64,000 nt of DNA from Roseibium marinum (lineage in GTDB: Bacteria; Pseudomonadota; Alphaproteobacteria; Rhizobiales; Stappiaceae). Numbering within the stretch: position 1 is the stretch's first letter; every line of letters starts with the position of its first letter. The DNA lies in NCBI RefSeq assembly GCF_002906165.1, contig NZ_PPCN01000001.1, positions 1 through 64,000 on the forward strand. The letters run 5' to 3'. The position numbers were made by a program, and so were the translations under genes. The notes beneath the pieces are model-generated. The model had not been told where the DNA came from. It saw only the letters and a list, made by a program, of their open reading frames with translations, and did not search any database. Of the stretch, positions 41,695-50,707 are shown in pieces.

Positions 41695-42384
41695 TCAGGG
41701 GCCGGGAAACGTCGCTTCGACCACTTCCCCCGTGCGCCGCACGTGCTGCTTCATGAGACGCCCGGCGAGTGCCGCGTCGCCCGCCTCGAACGCCTTCATG
41801 ATCCCGTTATGCTCCTCCATCGCTTCCATCCAGCGGTCCTGTCCGGCGAGGGCCTGGTAGCGCAGGTGACGGGCGCGCGTCATGAGCGATGCGTGTGTTT
41901 CGACGAGGATCGGATTGCCCGAGAGCTCGACGATTTTCAGGTGGATCTGGTGATTGAGCACAAAATACTCATCCCGCTCACCTGCCGCGTGATGCATGGC
42001 CATCTTGTCGTGTAGCGATTGCAAACGCTTGAATTCCGTGGGTTTTATGGAGGTGGCCACGGTTTCGGCTGCAAGCATCTCGAGGCCGGAGATGACTTCG
42101 AACAGTTGCCGCATTTCCTTGGCCGTCGTCTTTGTGACACGAGCGCCGCGGTTTGGCCGGTGTTCGATCAGACCTTCATGGATCAGCGTTTTGATCGCCT
42201 CGCGAAGCGGCGTCCGCGAGACATTGAGCTGCGCGCATAAAGCAGTTTCGATGATGCGGTCACCGTCGCTCAGGACGCCCTCGAGAATCAGTGCGCGCAG
42301 CTGCCTGGCCACATTTTCATGGAGCTGTTGGCGTCGAACGGGACGCACCGTCCGTGCGGACGTATTTTTCGGATGCAGATTCAT
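41695..42384 (-). CDS. GntR/FCD-family regulator
   Basis: A 229-residue FadR-subfamily regulator. The winged helix covers about residues 18-85 (IIETALCAQLNVSRTPLREA). The FCD effector domain follows, with conserved metal or ligand His positions in the second half (HQIHLKIVELSGN and HNGIMKAFEAGD). It is first in the TRAP/amidase/FAH operon, and a palindrome at 42460-42477 precedes it, so it probably controls its own operon in response to the imported acid. Confidence 0.92.
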   Translation of the reverse strand: MNLHPKNTSARTVRPVRRQQLHENVARQLRALILEGVLSDGDRIIETALCAQLNVSRTPLREAIKTLIHEGLIEHRPNRGARVTKTTAKEMRQLFEVISGLEMLAAETVATSIKPTEFKRLQSLHDKMAMHHAAGERDEYFVLNHQIHLKIVELSGNPILVETHASLMTRARHLRYQALAGQDRWMEAMEEHNGIMKAFEAGDAALAGRLMKQHVRRTGEVVEATFPGP

Positions 42385-42759
42385 GTTGGCGACGATAATC
42401 GTCGAAAATGGCGGTTTGGCAAAATATAAAATGCCTATATATCAATCTTTTATGCCCAAATTGTATACAATATACAATGTGAAGGTGCGGGATCCGGCGA
42501 GCCCGGCTTATGCGCGTGGCCGGAGCCCGTGCGGTTAAGTATTTCGTTTCAAAAGCTTAGGAAGATCTCCCGCTCGTGGCGGGCTCTTGGCACCGCGATT
42601 GCTTCACTCCGGTAAATCTTTTCCCGCGCAGCCAGTTTTTTTGGGTGGGATAAACCGGAAGGAACGGAATGCATGGTCAGGGCATATGCGGTGCCGGGTC
42701 GTCGGGAAGCGTGCGGCGGGGAAAATGCCATTGGCGGCATAACCGGGTCCGCGGCGCCT
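42385..42759. other. Intergenic region between two GntR genes
   Basis: This 375-bp gap is the promoter region of the GntR/TRAP operon on its left and the trailing region of the second GntR gene on its right. It holds the operator at 42460 and a small hairpin CCCGC-TCGTG-GCGGG at 42569-42583. A 63-codon open frame at 42549-42740 on the minus strand has no recognisable feature and is not called. Confidence 0.55.
42460..42477. promoter_or_regulatory. GntR operator upstream of the TRAP/amidase operon
   Basis: Overlapping palindromes: ATTGTATACAAT (42460-42471, perfect) and TTGTATA-CAA-TATACAA (42461-42477, perfect arms). TTGTATACAA-type sites are typical of FCD-class GntR proteins. It is about 80 bases upstream of the GntR start in an AT-rich promoter region. 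Confidence 0.7.
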
Positions 42760-43461
42760 TCAGCTTTGGAAAATGTCCTGAAAATTCACCGGGGCGGAGT
42801 CCGCTGCCGGAAAATCGAGCCGTTCCTGAACGTGGGTGAAGTGATCCCTGGAAAGGGCGACGGCCGACATCGGGTCTCCTTTGCGCAGGGCTTCGACGAT
42901 CGCGGCATGTTCATCGACGCCGCAGGCCGAGTGCCCGCTATGTTCGTAAAGAGAGACCATGATCGACGAGCGGCTGAGCAGGTCCCGGATGAAGCGCGAC
43001 AGCTCTGCGTTGTCGAGTGCGTCGACCAGCAGAATATGAAACTCGCCGGAAAGGCGCACGGACAATGCGCGGTCATTTGCGCGCGCGGCGTCGCGCTCCT
43101 TGTGAAGATGCTGCTCCAGCGAAGTGAGCATGGCTTCGGAAAGGGACGTGCCGAGCTGCAGAAGCACACCGGCCTCCAGCGTCCTGTGGGCCTGGTAGAC
43201 CGCCCGGATCTCCTCCGCGGAAGGACTGGGGACGCGCGCGCCCCTGTTCGGAATGATGTCGATACGGCGGTCGGCGGCAAGCCGGTGCAGGGCCTTGCGC
43301 ACGCGTTCGCGCGATACGCCCAGGGCATCCGCAAGCTTGTGCTCGGCCAGCTTCGTACCCGCTCTCAGCTTGCCTTCCATCAGGGCGTTGGACAGCCGGT
43401 CATAGACCATTTCGTCAATTTCGGGAGCCGATTTGGGGGTGCGCCGCATGGTCTGTTTCAC
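42760..43461 (-). CDS. GntR/FCD-family regulator
   Basis: A 233-residue regulator with the winged helix at about 15-80 (AEHKLADALGVSRERVRKAL) and an FCD domain beyond. The FCD domain carries the conserved Asp/His positions seen in HILLVDALDNAEL and GVDEHAAIVEAL. The longest start is GTG; an ATG four codons downstream is equally possible, as neither has a strong ribosome site. It is divergent from the ABC importer operon at 43658, and three TGTGCACA palindromes lie between them, so it probably represses that operon and itself. Confidence 0.92.
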   Translation of the reverse strand: MKQTMRRTPKSAPEIDEMVYDRLSNALMEGKLRAGTKLAEHKLADALGVSRERVRKALHRLAADRRIDIIPNRGARVPSPSAEEIRAVYQAHRTLEAGVLLQLGTSLSEAMLTSLEQHLHKERDAARANDRALSVRLSGEFHILLVDALDNAELSRFIRDLLSRSSIMVSLYEHSGHSACGVDEHAAIVEALRKGDPMSAVALSRDHFTHVQERLDFPAADSAPVNFQDIFQS

Positions 43462-43486
43462 GTCCGGTTCGTCTCTCTGGATTCAA

Positions 43487-43498
43487 TTTGTGCACAAA
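43487..43498. promoter_or_regulatory. GntR operator, TGTGCACA site 1
   Basis: Perfect palindrome TTTGTGCACAAA, 26 bases upstream of the GntR start. It would overlap the regulator's own promoter. Confidence 0.68.
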
Positions 43499-43510
43499 AA
43501 TACCAAAAAA

Positions 43511-43518
43511 TGTGCACA
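43511..43518. promoter_or_regulatory. GntR operator, TGTGCACA site 2
   Basis: TGTGCACA core with A/T-rich flanks, 22 bp centre to centre from site 1, about two helical turns. Confidence 0.6.
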
Positions 43519-43585
43519 AAAAGATTCCGAATCAGTCTTTTCGCATACGAAAGTAACTAACACTTTGAATTAAAATAAGAAATAA

Positions 43586-43599
43586 AAATGTGCACATTT
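43586..43599. promoter_or_regulatory. GntR operator, TGTGCACA site 3
   Basis: Perfect 14-bp palindrome AAATGTGCACATTT, 60 bases upstream of the binding-protein start. It is well placed to block the ABC importer promoter. Confidence 0.68.
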
Positions 43600-43657
43600 G
43601 GCCCCGTGTTTGCATGGCCACCCATGTCTTTGTTCCCCCAGCGTGGAGGATTGGAAT

Positions 43658-44701
43658 ATGTCTCGCAGGAATACCATTACACGCAGAAATGCGCTCAAGC
43701 TTGGCGCCGCGGCAGTCGGCACCCTTGCAATGCCGGCAATCGGGCGGGCCCAGTCGAAGGAGATGATCGTCGGTTGCGCGGGTGGCCATGTCGGCTGGAT
43801 GGAAAAAGCTGTCCTTCCGCTTTTCGAGGCGAAGTATGATTGCAAGATCATTCTCGAGGGCACGAAGTCGTCCGTGAACCTGGAAAAAATGCGGTCGAAC
43901 AAGGACCAGCCCTATCTTTCCGTCGTGATGATGGACGATCCGGTCCTCATTCAGGCGGTTGAGGAAAACCTGATCGAAAAGCTCGATCCGGGCGCGGTGT
44001 CCAACATGTCGGCCATCAAGCCGGACGCCATTCATATGGACGGAATGTGGGCCAACTACCAGCAGCCTTGGTGCGGTGTCGCCTTCAATACCGGTTCGGT
44101 CGGCGACGTGCCCTCCTGGGGCGCGCTGTGGGACCCGGCCTACAAGGGCAAGGTGATAATCCCGTCGCTTCAGAATACGGAAGGCCTGTGGACACTGTTC
44201 TTCGCCGCCCAGCTTGCGACCGGCAAGCCGCTTGAGGAAGCCCAGTATGACATCGATGCCGCCTTCGGGAAGCTGGCGGAACTGAAACCCAATCTGCTGA
44301 CGATCTACACCAAGATGCCGCCGAGCTTCAATTTGCTGGAGCAGGGCGAAGCGTCCCTGCTGGCGGGATCGTTCTCGTCCATCGCGATTCCCCGCAAACT
44401 GGAAGGCGCGCCGGTCGATCTCGCCGCACCGAAGGAAGGCGTTGGCGCCATGCCGTCCGGCATTGCCCGGGTGACGGGCGGGCCGGAAGAAGAGCTGGCC
44501 GCGGCTTTCATCAACGAGATGCTCGGGCCGGACCTCCAGGGGGCCATGATCAAGGAGACTTTCGCCCTGCCGACGAATACCGGCGTTGCCGCTGGAGATG
44601 GCGTGCCGACCGACGTGAAGGCCTTCTCACCGGATTGGGGTGCGGTTGCCGCCAACCGGCGTGCCTGGATCGAGCGGTTCGACCGCGAGATCGCCGTCTG
44701 A
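43658..44701 (+). CDS. Polyamine-type ABC substrate-binding protein with Tat signal
   Basis: A 347-residue extracellular solute-binding protein. The N-terminus has a twin-arginine signal (TRRNALKLG then a hydrophobic stretch ending IGRAQ, about residues 7-31), indicating folded export. The fold and segment layout (MIVGCAGGHVGWMEKAVLPLFEAK without its last residues) match the PotD/Fbp group. The ligand is not predictable; the enzyme neighbours suggest a cyclic amide, imide or carbamoyl compound. GGAGGA precedes the start. It is the first gene of an importer operon under the TGTGCACA sites. Confidence 0.9.
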   Translation: MSRRNTITRRNALKLGAAAVGTLAMPAIGRAQSKEMIVGCAGGHVGWMEKAVLPLFEAKYDCKIILEGTKSSVNLEKMRSNKDQPYLSVVMMDDPVLIQAVEENLIEKLDPGAVSNMSAIKPDAIHMDGMWANYQQPWCGVAFNTGSVGDVPSWGALWDPAYKGKVIIPSLQNTEGLWTLFFAAQLATGKPLEEAQYDIDAAFGKLAELKPNLLTIYTKMPPSFNLLEQGEASLLAGSFSSIAIPRKLEGAPVDLAAPKEGVGAMPSGIARVTGGPEEELAAAFINEMLGPDLQGAMIKETFALPTNTGVAAGDGVPTDVKAFSPDWGAVAANRRAWIERFDREIAV

Positions 44702-44733
44702 CCCCCGAAAGCCCGCTAAACAGGATGAGCTGA

Positions 44734-45831
44734 ATGGTTTCCGCATTCGACGACCCGAGTTACCTGGTCGCCGCTTCCGTATCGAAAAGCTTTCAGGGCA
44801 CCCGTGTTCTGGAAAACCTCGATCTGGAAATCGCAAGGGGTGAATTCGTGTCCCTTCTTGGCCCGTCCGGGTGCGGCAAGACCACCTTGCTGCGGATGAT
44901 CGCCGGTCTTCTGGCGGTCGACGGGGGGACGATTACGCTCGGCGGCAAGGTTATTTCCGGCCTGCCGCCGCACAGGAGAAATGTGGGCGTGGTTTTTCAG
45001 AACTACGCCCTCTTTCCCCACCTGACGGTACGTGAAAACATCGCCTTCGGCCTGAAGGCGCGTGGCGGTTCCACGTCTGAGGTGGAGGCGACCGTCGACC
45101 GGTTCCTGGAGCTTATCAAGCTGCCGGACATTGCCGAAAGGTATCCCTCCGCGCTCTCCGGCGGGCAGCAGCAGCGGGTTGCCGTCGCCCGTGCCCTGGC
45201 GCCGCGTCCCGATATCCTGCTGCTCGATGAACCTTTCAGCGCGCTGGACAGGAAGCTGCGCGAGGCCATGCAGATCGAATTGAAGTCGCTGCTGCGCGAT
45301 CTGGGGATCACCTCTGTCTTCGTCACACACGACCAGGAAGAAGCGCTGGTCATGTCCGACAGGATCGCGGTGATGAATGCCGGTGTCATCGAGCAGTTCG
45401 GTGCGCCGCGGGACATCTACCGTTTTCCCGGTTCGCGTTTCGTCCTCGATTTCATCGGCTCGTCATCGCAGCTCGCGGGGACCGTGCTGGCGGAAACCGG
45501 AGGCGAGCTGACCATATCCGTCGGCGGCTCCGAGGTCCGCGCAGCGGGGCACTTCGTCAGGGGCTCTCCGGTAACGGTCGCCCTGCGCCCGGAGGACATG
45601 TCGATCCACCTGCCCGGAAGTGCGCCGGAGGGCCACAACACCGTACCGGTGGTTCTCAGGGACCGCATCTATGTCGGTGCCCGCACCCAGGCGCATTTCA
45701 CCGCCAGCCAGGGCGAAAGCCTCGCCATCGATCTGTCTCCGGATCATGCCGGCCGTCTGGATCAGGGCGCGACCTACGCGGCCGCCTGGAGCCCTGAAAA
45801 GACGCTGATCTTCCCGGGGGACCGACAATGA
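44734..45831 (+). CDS. ABC ATPase of the PotA/FbpC group
   Basis: A 365-residue ATPase. Walker A is LLGPSGCGKTT (about 44-54), signature LSGGQQQRVAVARAL, Walker B ILLLDEPFSALD, and the H-loop is VTHDQEEAL. The C-terminal third is a TOBE/regulatory domain as in PotA. It energises the permease pair encoded next, with which it overlaps by ATGA. AGGA lies nine bases upstream of the ATG. Confidence 0.94.
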   Translation: MVSAFDDPSYLVAASVSKSFQGTRVLENLDLEIARGEFVSLLGPSGCGKTTLLRMIAGLLAVDGGTITLGGKVISGLPPHRRNVGVVFQNYALFPHLTVRENIAFGLKARGGSTSEVEATVDRFLELIKLPDIAERYPSALSGGQQQRVAVARALAPRPDILLLDEPFSALDRKLREAMQIELKSLLRDLGITSVFVTHDQEEALVMSDRIAVMNAGVIEQFGAPRDIYRFPGSRFVLDFIGSSSQLAGTVLAETGGELTISVGGSEVRAAGHFVRGSPVTVALRPEDMSIHLPGSAPEGHNTVPVVLRDRIYVGARTQAHFTASQGESLAIDLSPDHAGRLDQGATYAAAWSPEKTLIFPGDRQ

Positions 45832-46667
45832 AGACGCCAGGCGAGCAAAAGGACAGGACGTGGATCCTCGCCGCGCCGGGTGTCGGCTATCTGACCGTGC
45901 TCTACGCGCTGCCGCTCGGTTTACTGCTGCTGGCCAGCTTCCGGCTGCCCGAGGCGTTCAGCATATCCGCCTATGTCGATTTTTTCGGCGATCCGTTCAA
46001 CTGGTACATCATCTGGAACACTCTGCGGTCGGCCCTTCTGACAACGGCTTTCTGCCTTCTGATCGGCTATCCGGCGGCCTTTGCGCTCGCCTGGTCGAAG
46101 GGCTGGCTGCAGGCGCTGTTCCTGGTCTCCCTGATCCTGCCGCTGTCGGTCGGGATCGTGGTCAAGGCATTTGCCTGGACAATCGTGCTGCGCAGCGACG
46201 GTGTCCTGAACCAGGCACTGATGGCGCTCGGTTTCACCGACGAGCCGGTGCGGCTGATCTTCACCGAGACAGGGCTTATCTTCGGCGCGGTCAACGTGTT
46301 CGTGCCCTTCATGATCATGCCGGTCTATTCGGTGATCCGCCTCCTTGACCCGAGGCTGGCGGAAGCGGCCCGGACCCTCGGCGCCGGCCCGCTCTACGTC
46401 TTCTGGAAAATCATTCTGCCACTCACCGTGCCGGGCATCATTGCCGGGATCGCCTTCGTGTTTTCGCTGGCGCTGGCCATGTATGTCATTCCCACATTGC
46501 TTGTCGGTGAACGGTTCATGACCCTGTCCCAGCAGATCGCGCGGTCCTATCTCTATCTGCGCAACGAGACGCTGGGGTCGACGGTTGCGGTGGTCCTGCT
46601 GGTCTTCTCGCTGATCGTCATCGTCGCCAGCCAGTGGCTGGCCGGTAAGGTGAGGGCAAACACGTGA
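45828..46667 (+). CDS. ABC permease (PotB-like)
   Basis: A 279-residue inner-membrane protein with six predicted helices. The EAA loop is EAARTLGAGPLYVFWKIILP, which binds the ATPase. It pairs with the 46664 permease and overlaps it by GTGA. The import direction follows from the binding protein in the operon. Confidence 0.93.
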   Translation: MKTPGEQKDRTWILAAPGVGYLTVLYALPLGLLLLASFRLPEAFSISAYVDFFGDPFNWYIIWNTLRSALLTTAFCLLIGYPAAFALAWSKGWLQALFLVSLILPLSVGIVVKAFAWTIVLRSDGVLNQALMALGFTDEPVRLIFTETGLIFGAVNVFVPFMIMPVYSVIRLLDPRLAEAARTLGAGPLYVFWKIILPLTVPGIIAGIAFVFSLALAMYVIPTLLVGERFMTLSQQIARSYLYLRNETLGSTVAVVLLVFSLIVIVASQWLAGKVRANT

Positions 46668-47464
46668 CCGTCCTCGAACGCCTTGCCCGCCTGGCTGTGT
46701 GGACCATCGGACTGGCCGTGTGCGTCTATCTCATGGTGCCGCTTTTCGTGACCGTTGCGGTTTCCTTCTCCGCTTCACCCGTCTTCGACCTGCCACCGCC
46801 GAGCTGGTCGCTGCGCTGGTATGAGGCGCTCGGATCCAAACGGGGGTTTCTTCCCTCCCTGAGCCTCTCGGTCCAGATTGCCCTCATATCGACTGGCATC
46901 TCCCTGGTCCTTGGAACCCTGACGGCGATTGCCGTCGTCAAGGGACGGTTCCCGGGCCGAACCGCGATCTCGACCTTCGTCGTTTCTCCGTTGATGATGC
47001 CGGGGCTCGTGATCGGTATCGCGCTGCTGCAGTTTCTGCGCGAGATCGGCTACCGGGATGCCTATACCGGTCTGATTCTGGGGCATGTGATCGTCACGCT
47101 CCCCTTCATCATGAGGACGGTGCAGGCCAGCCTGAGCCTGTTCGATTTCACGTTGATCGATGCGGCCAGAACACTCGGCCTCAGCTACCCGAAAGCGGTC
47201 GTCAAGGTTCTCGTTCCGGTCCTCAGTCCGGCTTATCTGAGTTCCGGTCTGTTCGCCTTTCTCGCCTCGATGGACAATTACCCGATCTCGATCTTTCTGA
47301 CGGACGCGCGCAACAAGACGTTGCCGATCCAGGTCCTGGAATATCTGGAGGTCAGGCCCGATCCGACCATCGCGGCGATTTCCTCCCTTCTCATCCTGCT
47401 CACCATCATCGTTCTCGTCATATCCGACCGGCTGGTGGGCCTGCGCCGAATGACTGACTTCTGA
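46664..47464 (+). CDS. ABC permease (PotC-like)
   Basis: A 266-residue membrane protein with six helices and the EAA loop DAARTLGLSYPKAVVKVLVP. It has a GTG start overlapping the previous stop. It completes the importer before the racemase-superfamily, deacetylase-fold and hydantoinase genes, which lie close behind on the same strand. Confidence 0.93.
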   Translation: MTVLERLARLAVWTIGLAVCVYLMVPLFVTVAVSFSASPVFDLPPPSWSLRWYEALGSKRGFLPSLSLSVQIALISTGISLVLGTLTAIAVVKGRFPGRTAISTFVVSPLMMPGLVIGIALLQFLREIGYRDAYTGLILGHVIVTLPFIMRTVQASLSLFDFTLIDAARTLGLSYPKAVVKVLVPVLSPAYLSSGLFAFLASMDNYPISIFLTDARNKTLPIQVLEYLEVRPDPTIAAISSLLILLTIIVLVISDRLVGLRRMTDF

Positions 47465-47480
47465 CCCTGGAACCCCATTG

Positions 47481-48218
47481 ATGACATCACAAAAACGCTA
47501 CCTGCTCGGCATGCTCACACCTTCCTCCAACACGGTTCTCGAACCGGTCACCTCCGCGATGGTGTCCGCCCTGGATGACACGACGGCGCATTTCGGCCGC
47601 TTCCGCGTCACCGAAATCTCGCTTGGCGAAAACGCGCTCGGCCAATTCGAGAACGAACCGATGCTCGCGGCCGCCGAACTGCTCGCGGACGCCCTTGTCG
47701 GCTGCATCTGCTGGAACGGTACGTCGGCGGGATGGCTCGGCTTCGAACGCGACGAGGACCTTTGCGCCGCCATTACCGAAAGAACGGGAGTTCCCGCGTG
47801 CTCGTCCGTGCTGGCGATTAACGAGATCTTCGAGCGCACCGGCGTGAAGACATTCGGACTGGTGACGCCTTATCTCGATGAAATACAGGAAAAGATCGTC
47901 GCGAATTACGCCTCCGCGGGCTTCACATGCACCGCGGAACGGCACCTGAACCTCAAGGTCAATTTTTCCTTTTCCGAGGTGTCCGAAGCGCGGATCGAGG
48001 ACATGATCCGCGCCGTTGCCGCGGAAGGCAACCCGGACGCCATCCTGGTCTTCTGCACCAATCTTCTTGGCGCCACCGTTGTGGACAGGCTCGAACGGGA
48101 ACTCGGCGTTCCCATCTATGACACCGTCCAGACAGCGGTCTGGAAATCCATGAAGGTCTGCGGCGCCGATCCTGCACGGGTGACCGGCTGGGGCCGGCTG
48201 TTTCAGGAACTCGACTGA
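47481..48218 (+). CDS. Asp/Glu racemase-superfamily enzyme, arylmalonate-decarboxylase-like active site
   Basis: A 245-residue protein of the Asp/Glu/hydantoin racemase and maleate isomerase superfamily. In maleate isomerase two Cys act together. Here the first position appears to be the Gly of WNGTSAGW (about 78), while the second is kept as FCTNLLG (about 191). One Cys plus a GTS oxyanion-type motif, and a GWGRLFQEL tail, match arylmalonate decarboxylase. It therefore probably decarboxylates a malonate-type acid or isomerises a double bond by one-Cys chemistry. The start codon follows the permease by 16 bases with a weak ribosome site. Confidence 0.78.
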   Translation: MTSQKRYLLGMLTPSSNTVLEPVTSAMVSALDDTTAHFGRFRVTEISLGENALGQFENEPMLAAAELLADALVGCICWNGTSAGWLGFERDEDLCAAITERTGVPACSSVLAINEIFERTGVKTFGLVTPYLDEIQEKIVANYASAGFTCTAERHLNLKVNFSFSEVSEARIEDMIRAVAAEGNPDAILVFCTNLLGATVVDRLERELGVPIYDTVQTAVWKSMKVCGADPARVTGWGRLFQELD

Positions 48219-48233
48219 GCCGGGGTGCTTGCT

Positions 48234-49145
48234 ATGTCATTCTATCAGCGGGACTATCTCGGCTATGGCGCCTCTCCGCCACGTGTTGTCTGGCCGGGCG
48301 CGGCACGGGTCGCCGTGTCGCTTGTCATCAATGTCGAGGAAGGGTCCGAGTTTTCGATCCGCCGCGGCGATGCCGTCAACGAACGCATCTACGACATGAC
48401 CGCCGAACCGTTCCGCCATCCAGATATTGCCATGGAAAGCCATTTCGATTACGGCCCCCGGGTCGGCTACCGGCGGATTGTCCGGCTTCTGGCAAAGCAC
48501 GGCGTTCAGGCGACCCTGAGCGCCACCGGCGAGACCGCGCGCCTCTATCCTTGGATGTTCGAGGATGCCGTCGGCCGGGGGCACGAGATCGCCGCGCACG
48601 GCTGGCGCTGGGAGGGCCACCAGGGACTGTCCGGCGACGATGAGCGCGACCGCATCCGCAAGACGGTCGAAGCGCTTCACGAGGCGGCCGGCACGCCGCC
48701 TGTCGGGTGGCACACCCGCACCTCGGCCAGTCCCCGCACGCGCGACCTTCTGATCGAACATGGCGGCTTCCTTTACGACAGCGACGCCTATGACGACGAG
48801 CTGCCGAGGGTTGTGCGCACGGATAAAGGCCCGCATGTGATCATGCCCTACGCCCTCGATACCAACGACATGCGCTTTCAGCTTCCCAATGGTTTCAGGG
48901 ACGGGGCGGAGTTCGCCCGGTATCTGTGCGCGGCCTATGACTGGCTGTGGGAGGAAGGCGGTGAAACCCCGACGATGATGAGTGTCGGGCTGCATCTGCG
49001 CATCGTTTCCAGGCCGGCAAGGATTGGCGGCCTGGCGGCTTTTCTCGACCATGTTGCCGCCAGGGGCGGGGCCTGGTTCGCAACCCGGCGGGACATCGCC
49101 CGGCACTGGCTGAAAACGACCGAAGGCGGAGAAGGAAATTCATGA
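48234..49145 (+). CDS. PuuE-like polysaccharide-deacetylase-fold hydrolase (allantoinase/cyclic imidase type)
   Basis: A 303-residue NodB-fold protein. The N-terminal YQRDYLGYGASPPRVVWPG and INVEEGSE segments match PuuE allantoinases, and a HEIAAHGWRWEGHQGL segment supplies the active-site His residues (about 120). Cyclic imide hydrolases share this family, so the reaction is probably opening of a cyclic amide or imide ring. Sugar deacetylation is unlikely given the neighbours. The ATG has GGGG upstream; a GTG nine bases earlier is possible. It overlaps the hydantoinase gene by ATGA. Confidence 0.82.
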   Translation: MSFYQRDYLGYGASPPRVVWPGAARVAVSLVINVEEGSEFSIRRGDAVNERIYDMTAEPFRHPDIAMESHFDYGPRVGYRRIVRLLAKHGVQATLSATGETARLYPWMFEDAVGRGHEIAAHGWRWEGHQGLSGDDERDRIRKTVEALHEAAGTPPVGWHTRTSASPRTRDLLIEHGGFLYDSDAYDDELPRVVRTDKGPHVIMPYALDTNDMRFQLPNGFRDGAEFARYLCAAYDWLWEEGGETPTMMSVGLHLRIVSRPARIGGLAAFLDHVAARGGAWFATRRDIARHWLKTTEGGEGNS

Positions 49146-50536
49146 ACAATCTCGAGACGATCGTCAAAGGCGGAACAATTGCCACCGCGTCCGACATCTT
49201 CAAGGCGGATATCGGCATCCGTGGCGGCAAGATCGTTGCCATCGCGGAGGCCCTCGAGGGCGCGGACGAGATTATCGACGCAACCGGCAGGCTCGTCCTG
49301 CCCGGCGGGATCGACAGCCACGTCCATATTTCGCAGCCCTCCGGCGAGGGGATCGTCATGGCCGACGATTTTGACAGCGCCACCCGCTCGGCGGCCTTCG
49401 GCGGCAACACCACGCTCATGCCGTTCTGTTTCCAGGAAAAGGGACAGAGCCTGCGCGAGGCGCTCGCCTGGTATCACTGCCTTGCGGAGGGAAAATGTCA
49501 CGTCGATGTCAGCTTTCATCTGATCGTCTCGGACCCGACGCCGCAGGTGTTGGGCCAGGAACTGCCCGCTCTGGCGGAAGAAGGCTACACCTCCTTCAAG
49601 ATGTTCATGACGTACGACGATCTGAAACTCACCGACCGCGAGATCCTGGAAACCATGAGCGCGGCAAAGGTCTCCGGCGCCCGCGCGATGATCCACGCGG
49701 AAAATGACGACGCGATCGCCTTTCTGCGGGACCAGGCGGAGCTCGCCGGCGATATCGCGCCGAAATTTCATGCCTCGACCCGGCCCGTCCCGGTTGAGCG
49801 CGAAGCGACGCACCGGGCGATCAGTCTTGCCGAAATCGCGGGCGTGCCGCTGGTCGTCGTTCATGTCTCCAACCGCGAGGCGATGGAGGAGATCGCGCGC
49901 GCACGCGCCAGAGGGCTGAAGATCTACGGCGAAACCTGCCCGCAATATCTGGTGCTGACCGCCGAGGATCTCGATATTCCGCATGGCGCCAAGAACGTCT
50001 GCTCGCCGCCGCCTCGGGACCAGGCAAGCCAGGTGGCCTGCTGGGAAGGCATCGAGCAGGGTATTTTCTCCGTCTTTTCCTCCGATCACTGTCCGTTCCG
50101 GTATGAGGACACCGCAGGGAAAAAGCATCCCGGAGGCGAGAAAAGCTTCCGCTGGATTCCCAACGGTATCCCGGGGGTCGAAACCCGTTTGCCCATCCTG
50201 TTTTCGGAAGGTGTGGGGAAGGGCCGGATCGACCTGCGGCGCTTTGTGGAACTGACCGCGACGAACCATGCAAGGCTATACGGTCTTTATCCGCAAAAAG
50301 GCACGATCGCGATCGGGTCGGATGCGGACATCGTGCTATGGGATCCGGATATGGAAATGACCATCACTCAGGATATTCTTCATCACGGCTCGGACTATAC
50401 GCCCTATGAAGGGTTCAGGGTGACCGGCTGGCCGGTCCTCACCATGGTGCGCGGCAGGACCGTCGTTGCCGGTGGAAGGATGCCGTCGGCTGATCCCGTA
50501 GGCATGCATATTGCGCGCAGCAAACCGGCCGCCTGA
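49142..50536 (+). CDS. hydA: Dihydropyrimidinase/D-hydantoinase
   Basis: A 464-residue amidohydrolase. Metal-binding residues are all visible: HxH in GIDSHVHIS (about 60-62), the carbamylated Lys in SFKMFMTYDD (about 152), His in MIHAEND (about 185) and VVHVSN (about 241), and Asp in FSSDHCPF (about 318). It opens the ring of dihydropyrimidines, hydantoins or related cyclic ureides to N-carbamoyl acids. It follows the PuuE-like gene and the importer, and a partner N-carbamoyl hydrolase is encoded at 59819 in the next module. Confidence 0.95.
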   Translation: MNNLETIVKGGTIATASDIFKADIGIRGGKIVAIAEALEGADEIIDATGRLVLPGGIDSHVHISQPSGEGIVMADDFDSATRSAAFGGNTTLMPFCFQEKGQSLREALAWYHCLAEGKCHVDVSFHLIVSDPTPQVLGQELPALAEEGYTSFKMFMTYDDLKLTDREILETMSAAKVSGARAMIHAENDDAIAFLRDQAELAGDIAPKFHASTRPVPVEREATHRAISLAEIAGVPLVVVHVSNREAMEEIARARARGLKIYGETCPQYLVLTAEDLDIPHGAKNVCSPPPRDQASQVACWEGIEQGIFSVFSSDHCPFRYEDTAGKKHPGGEKSFRWIPNGIPGVETRLPILFSEGVGKGRIDLRRFVELTATNHARLYGLYPQKGTIAIGSDADIVLWDPDMEMTITQDILHHGSDYTPYEGFRVTGWPVLTMVRGRTVVAGGRMPSADPVGMHIARSKPAA

Positions 50537-50707
50537 GACGGCTGCCCGAGACGGCCGCTGAAAGGCTGCGCGAACGCAGCTTCAGCCGCTTGCAAGTCCG
50601 GGGGTCGCTTTGCTGCTCCCGCTGAAGATCAACAGACCTCCAATCGGAATCGATTGCAGGTCTGAAAGTTGATCGATTTCAATGGGGGGAGAGCTTCTTG
50701 TCCGCGC
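50537..50707. terminator. Convergent intergenic region with stem-loops
   Basis: The plus-strand hydantoinase operon and the minus-strand peptide-importer operon end here. A stem GCTGCG-CGAA-CGCAGC (50565-50580) extends outwards through GCTG / CAGC with small bulges (50557-50586). A second inverted repeat GATCAACAGACCT (50627-50639) pairs with AGGTCTG (50658-50664) and GTTGATC (50668-50674). No clear T-run follows either, so termination is plausible but not proven. Confidence 0.5.

Noticed and set aside
42549..42740. A 63-codon open frame between two GntR genes
   Set aside because: No ribosome site or known motif; it overlaps a small hairpin and is probably noncoding.
50645..50658. CGGAATCGATTGCA, similar to the LacI operator at 12 of 14 positions
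   Set aside because: It lies between two convergent operon ends, away from any promoter, and also forms part of a hairpin loop region. Probably chance.
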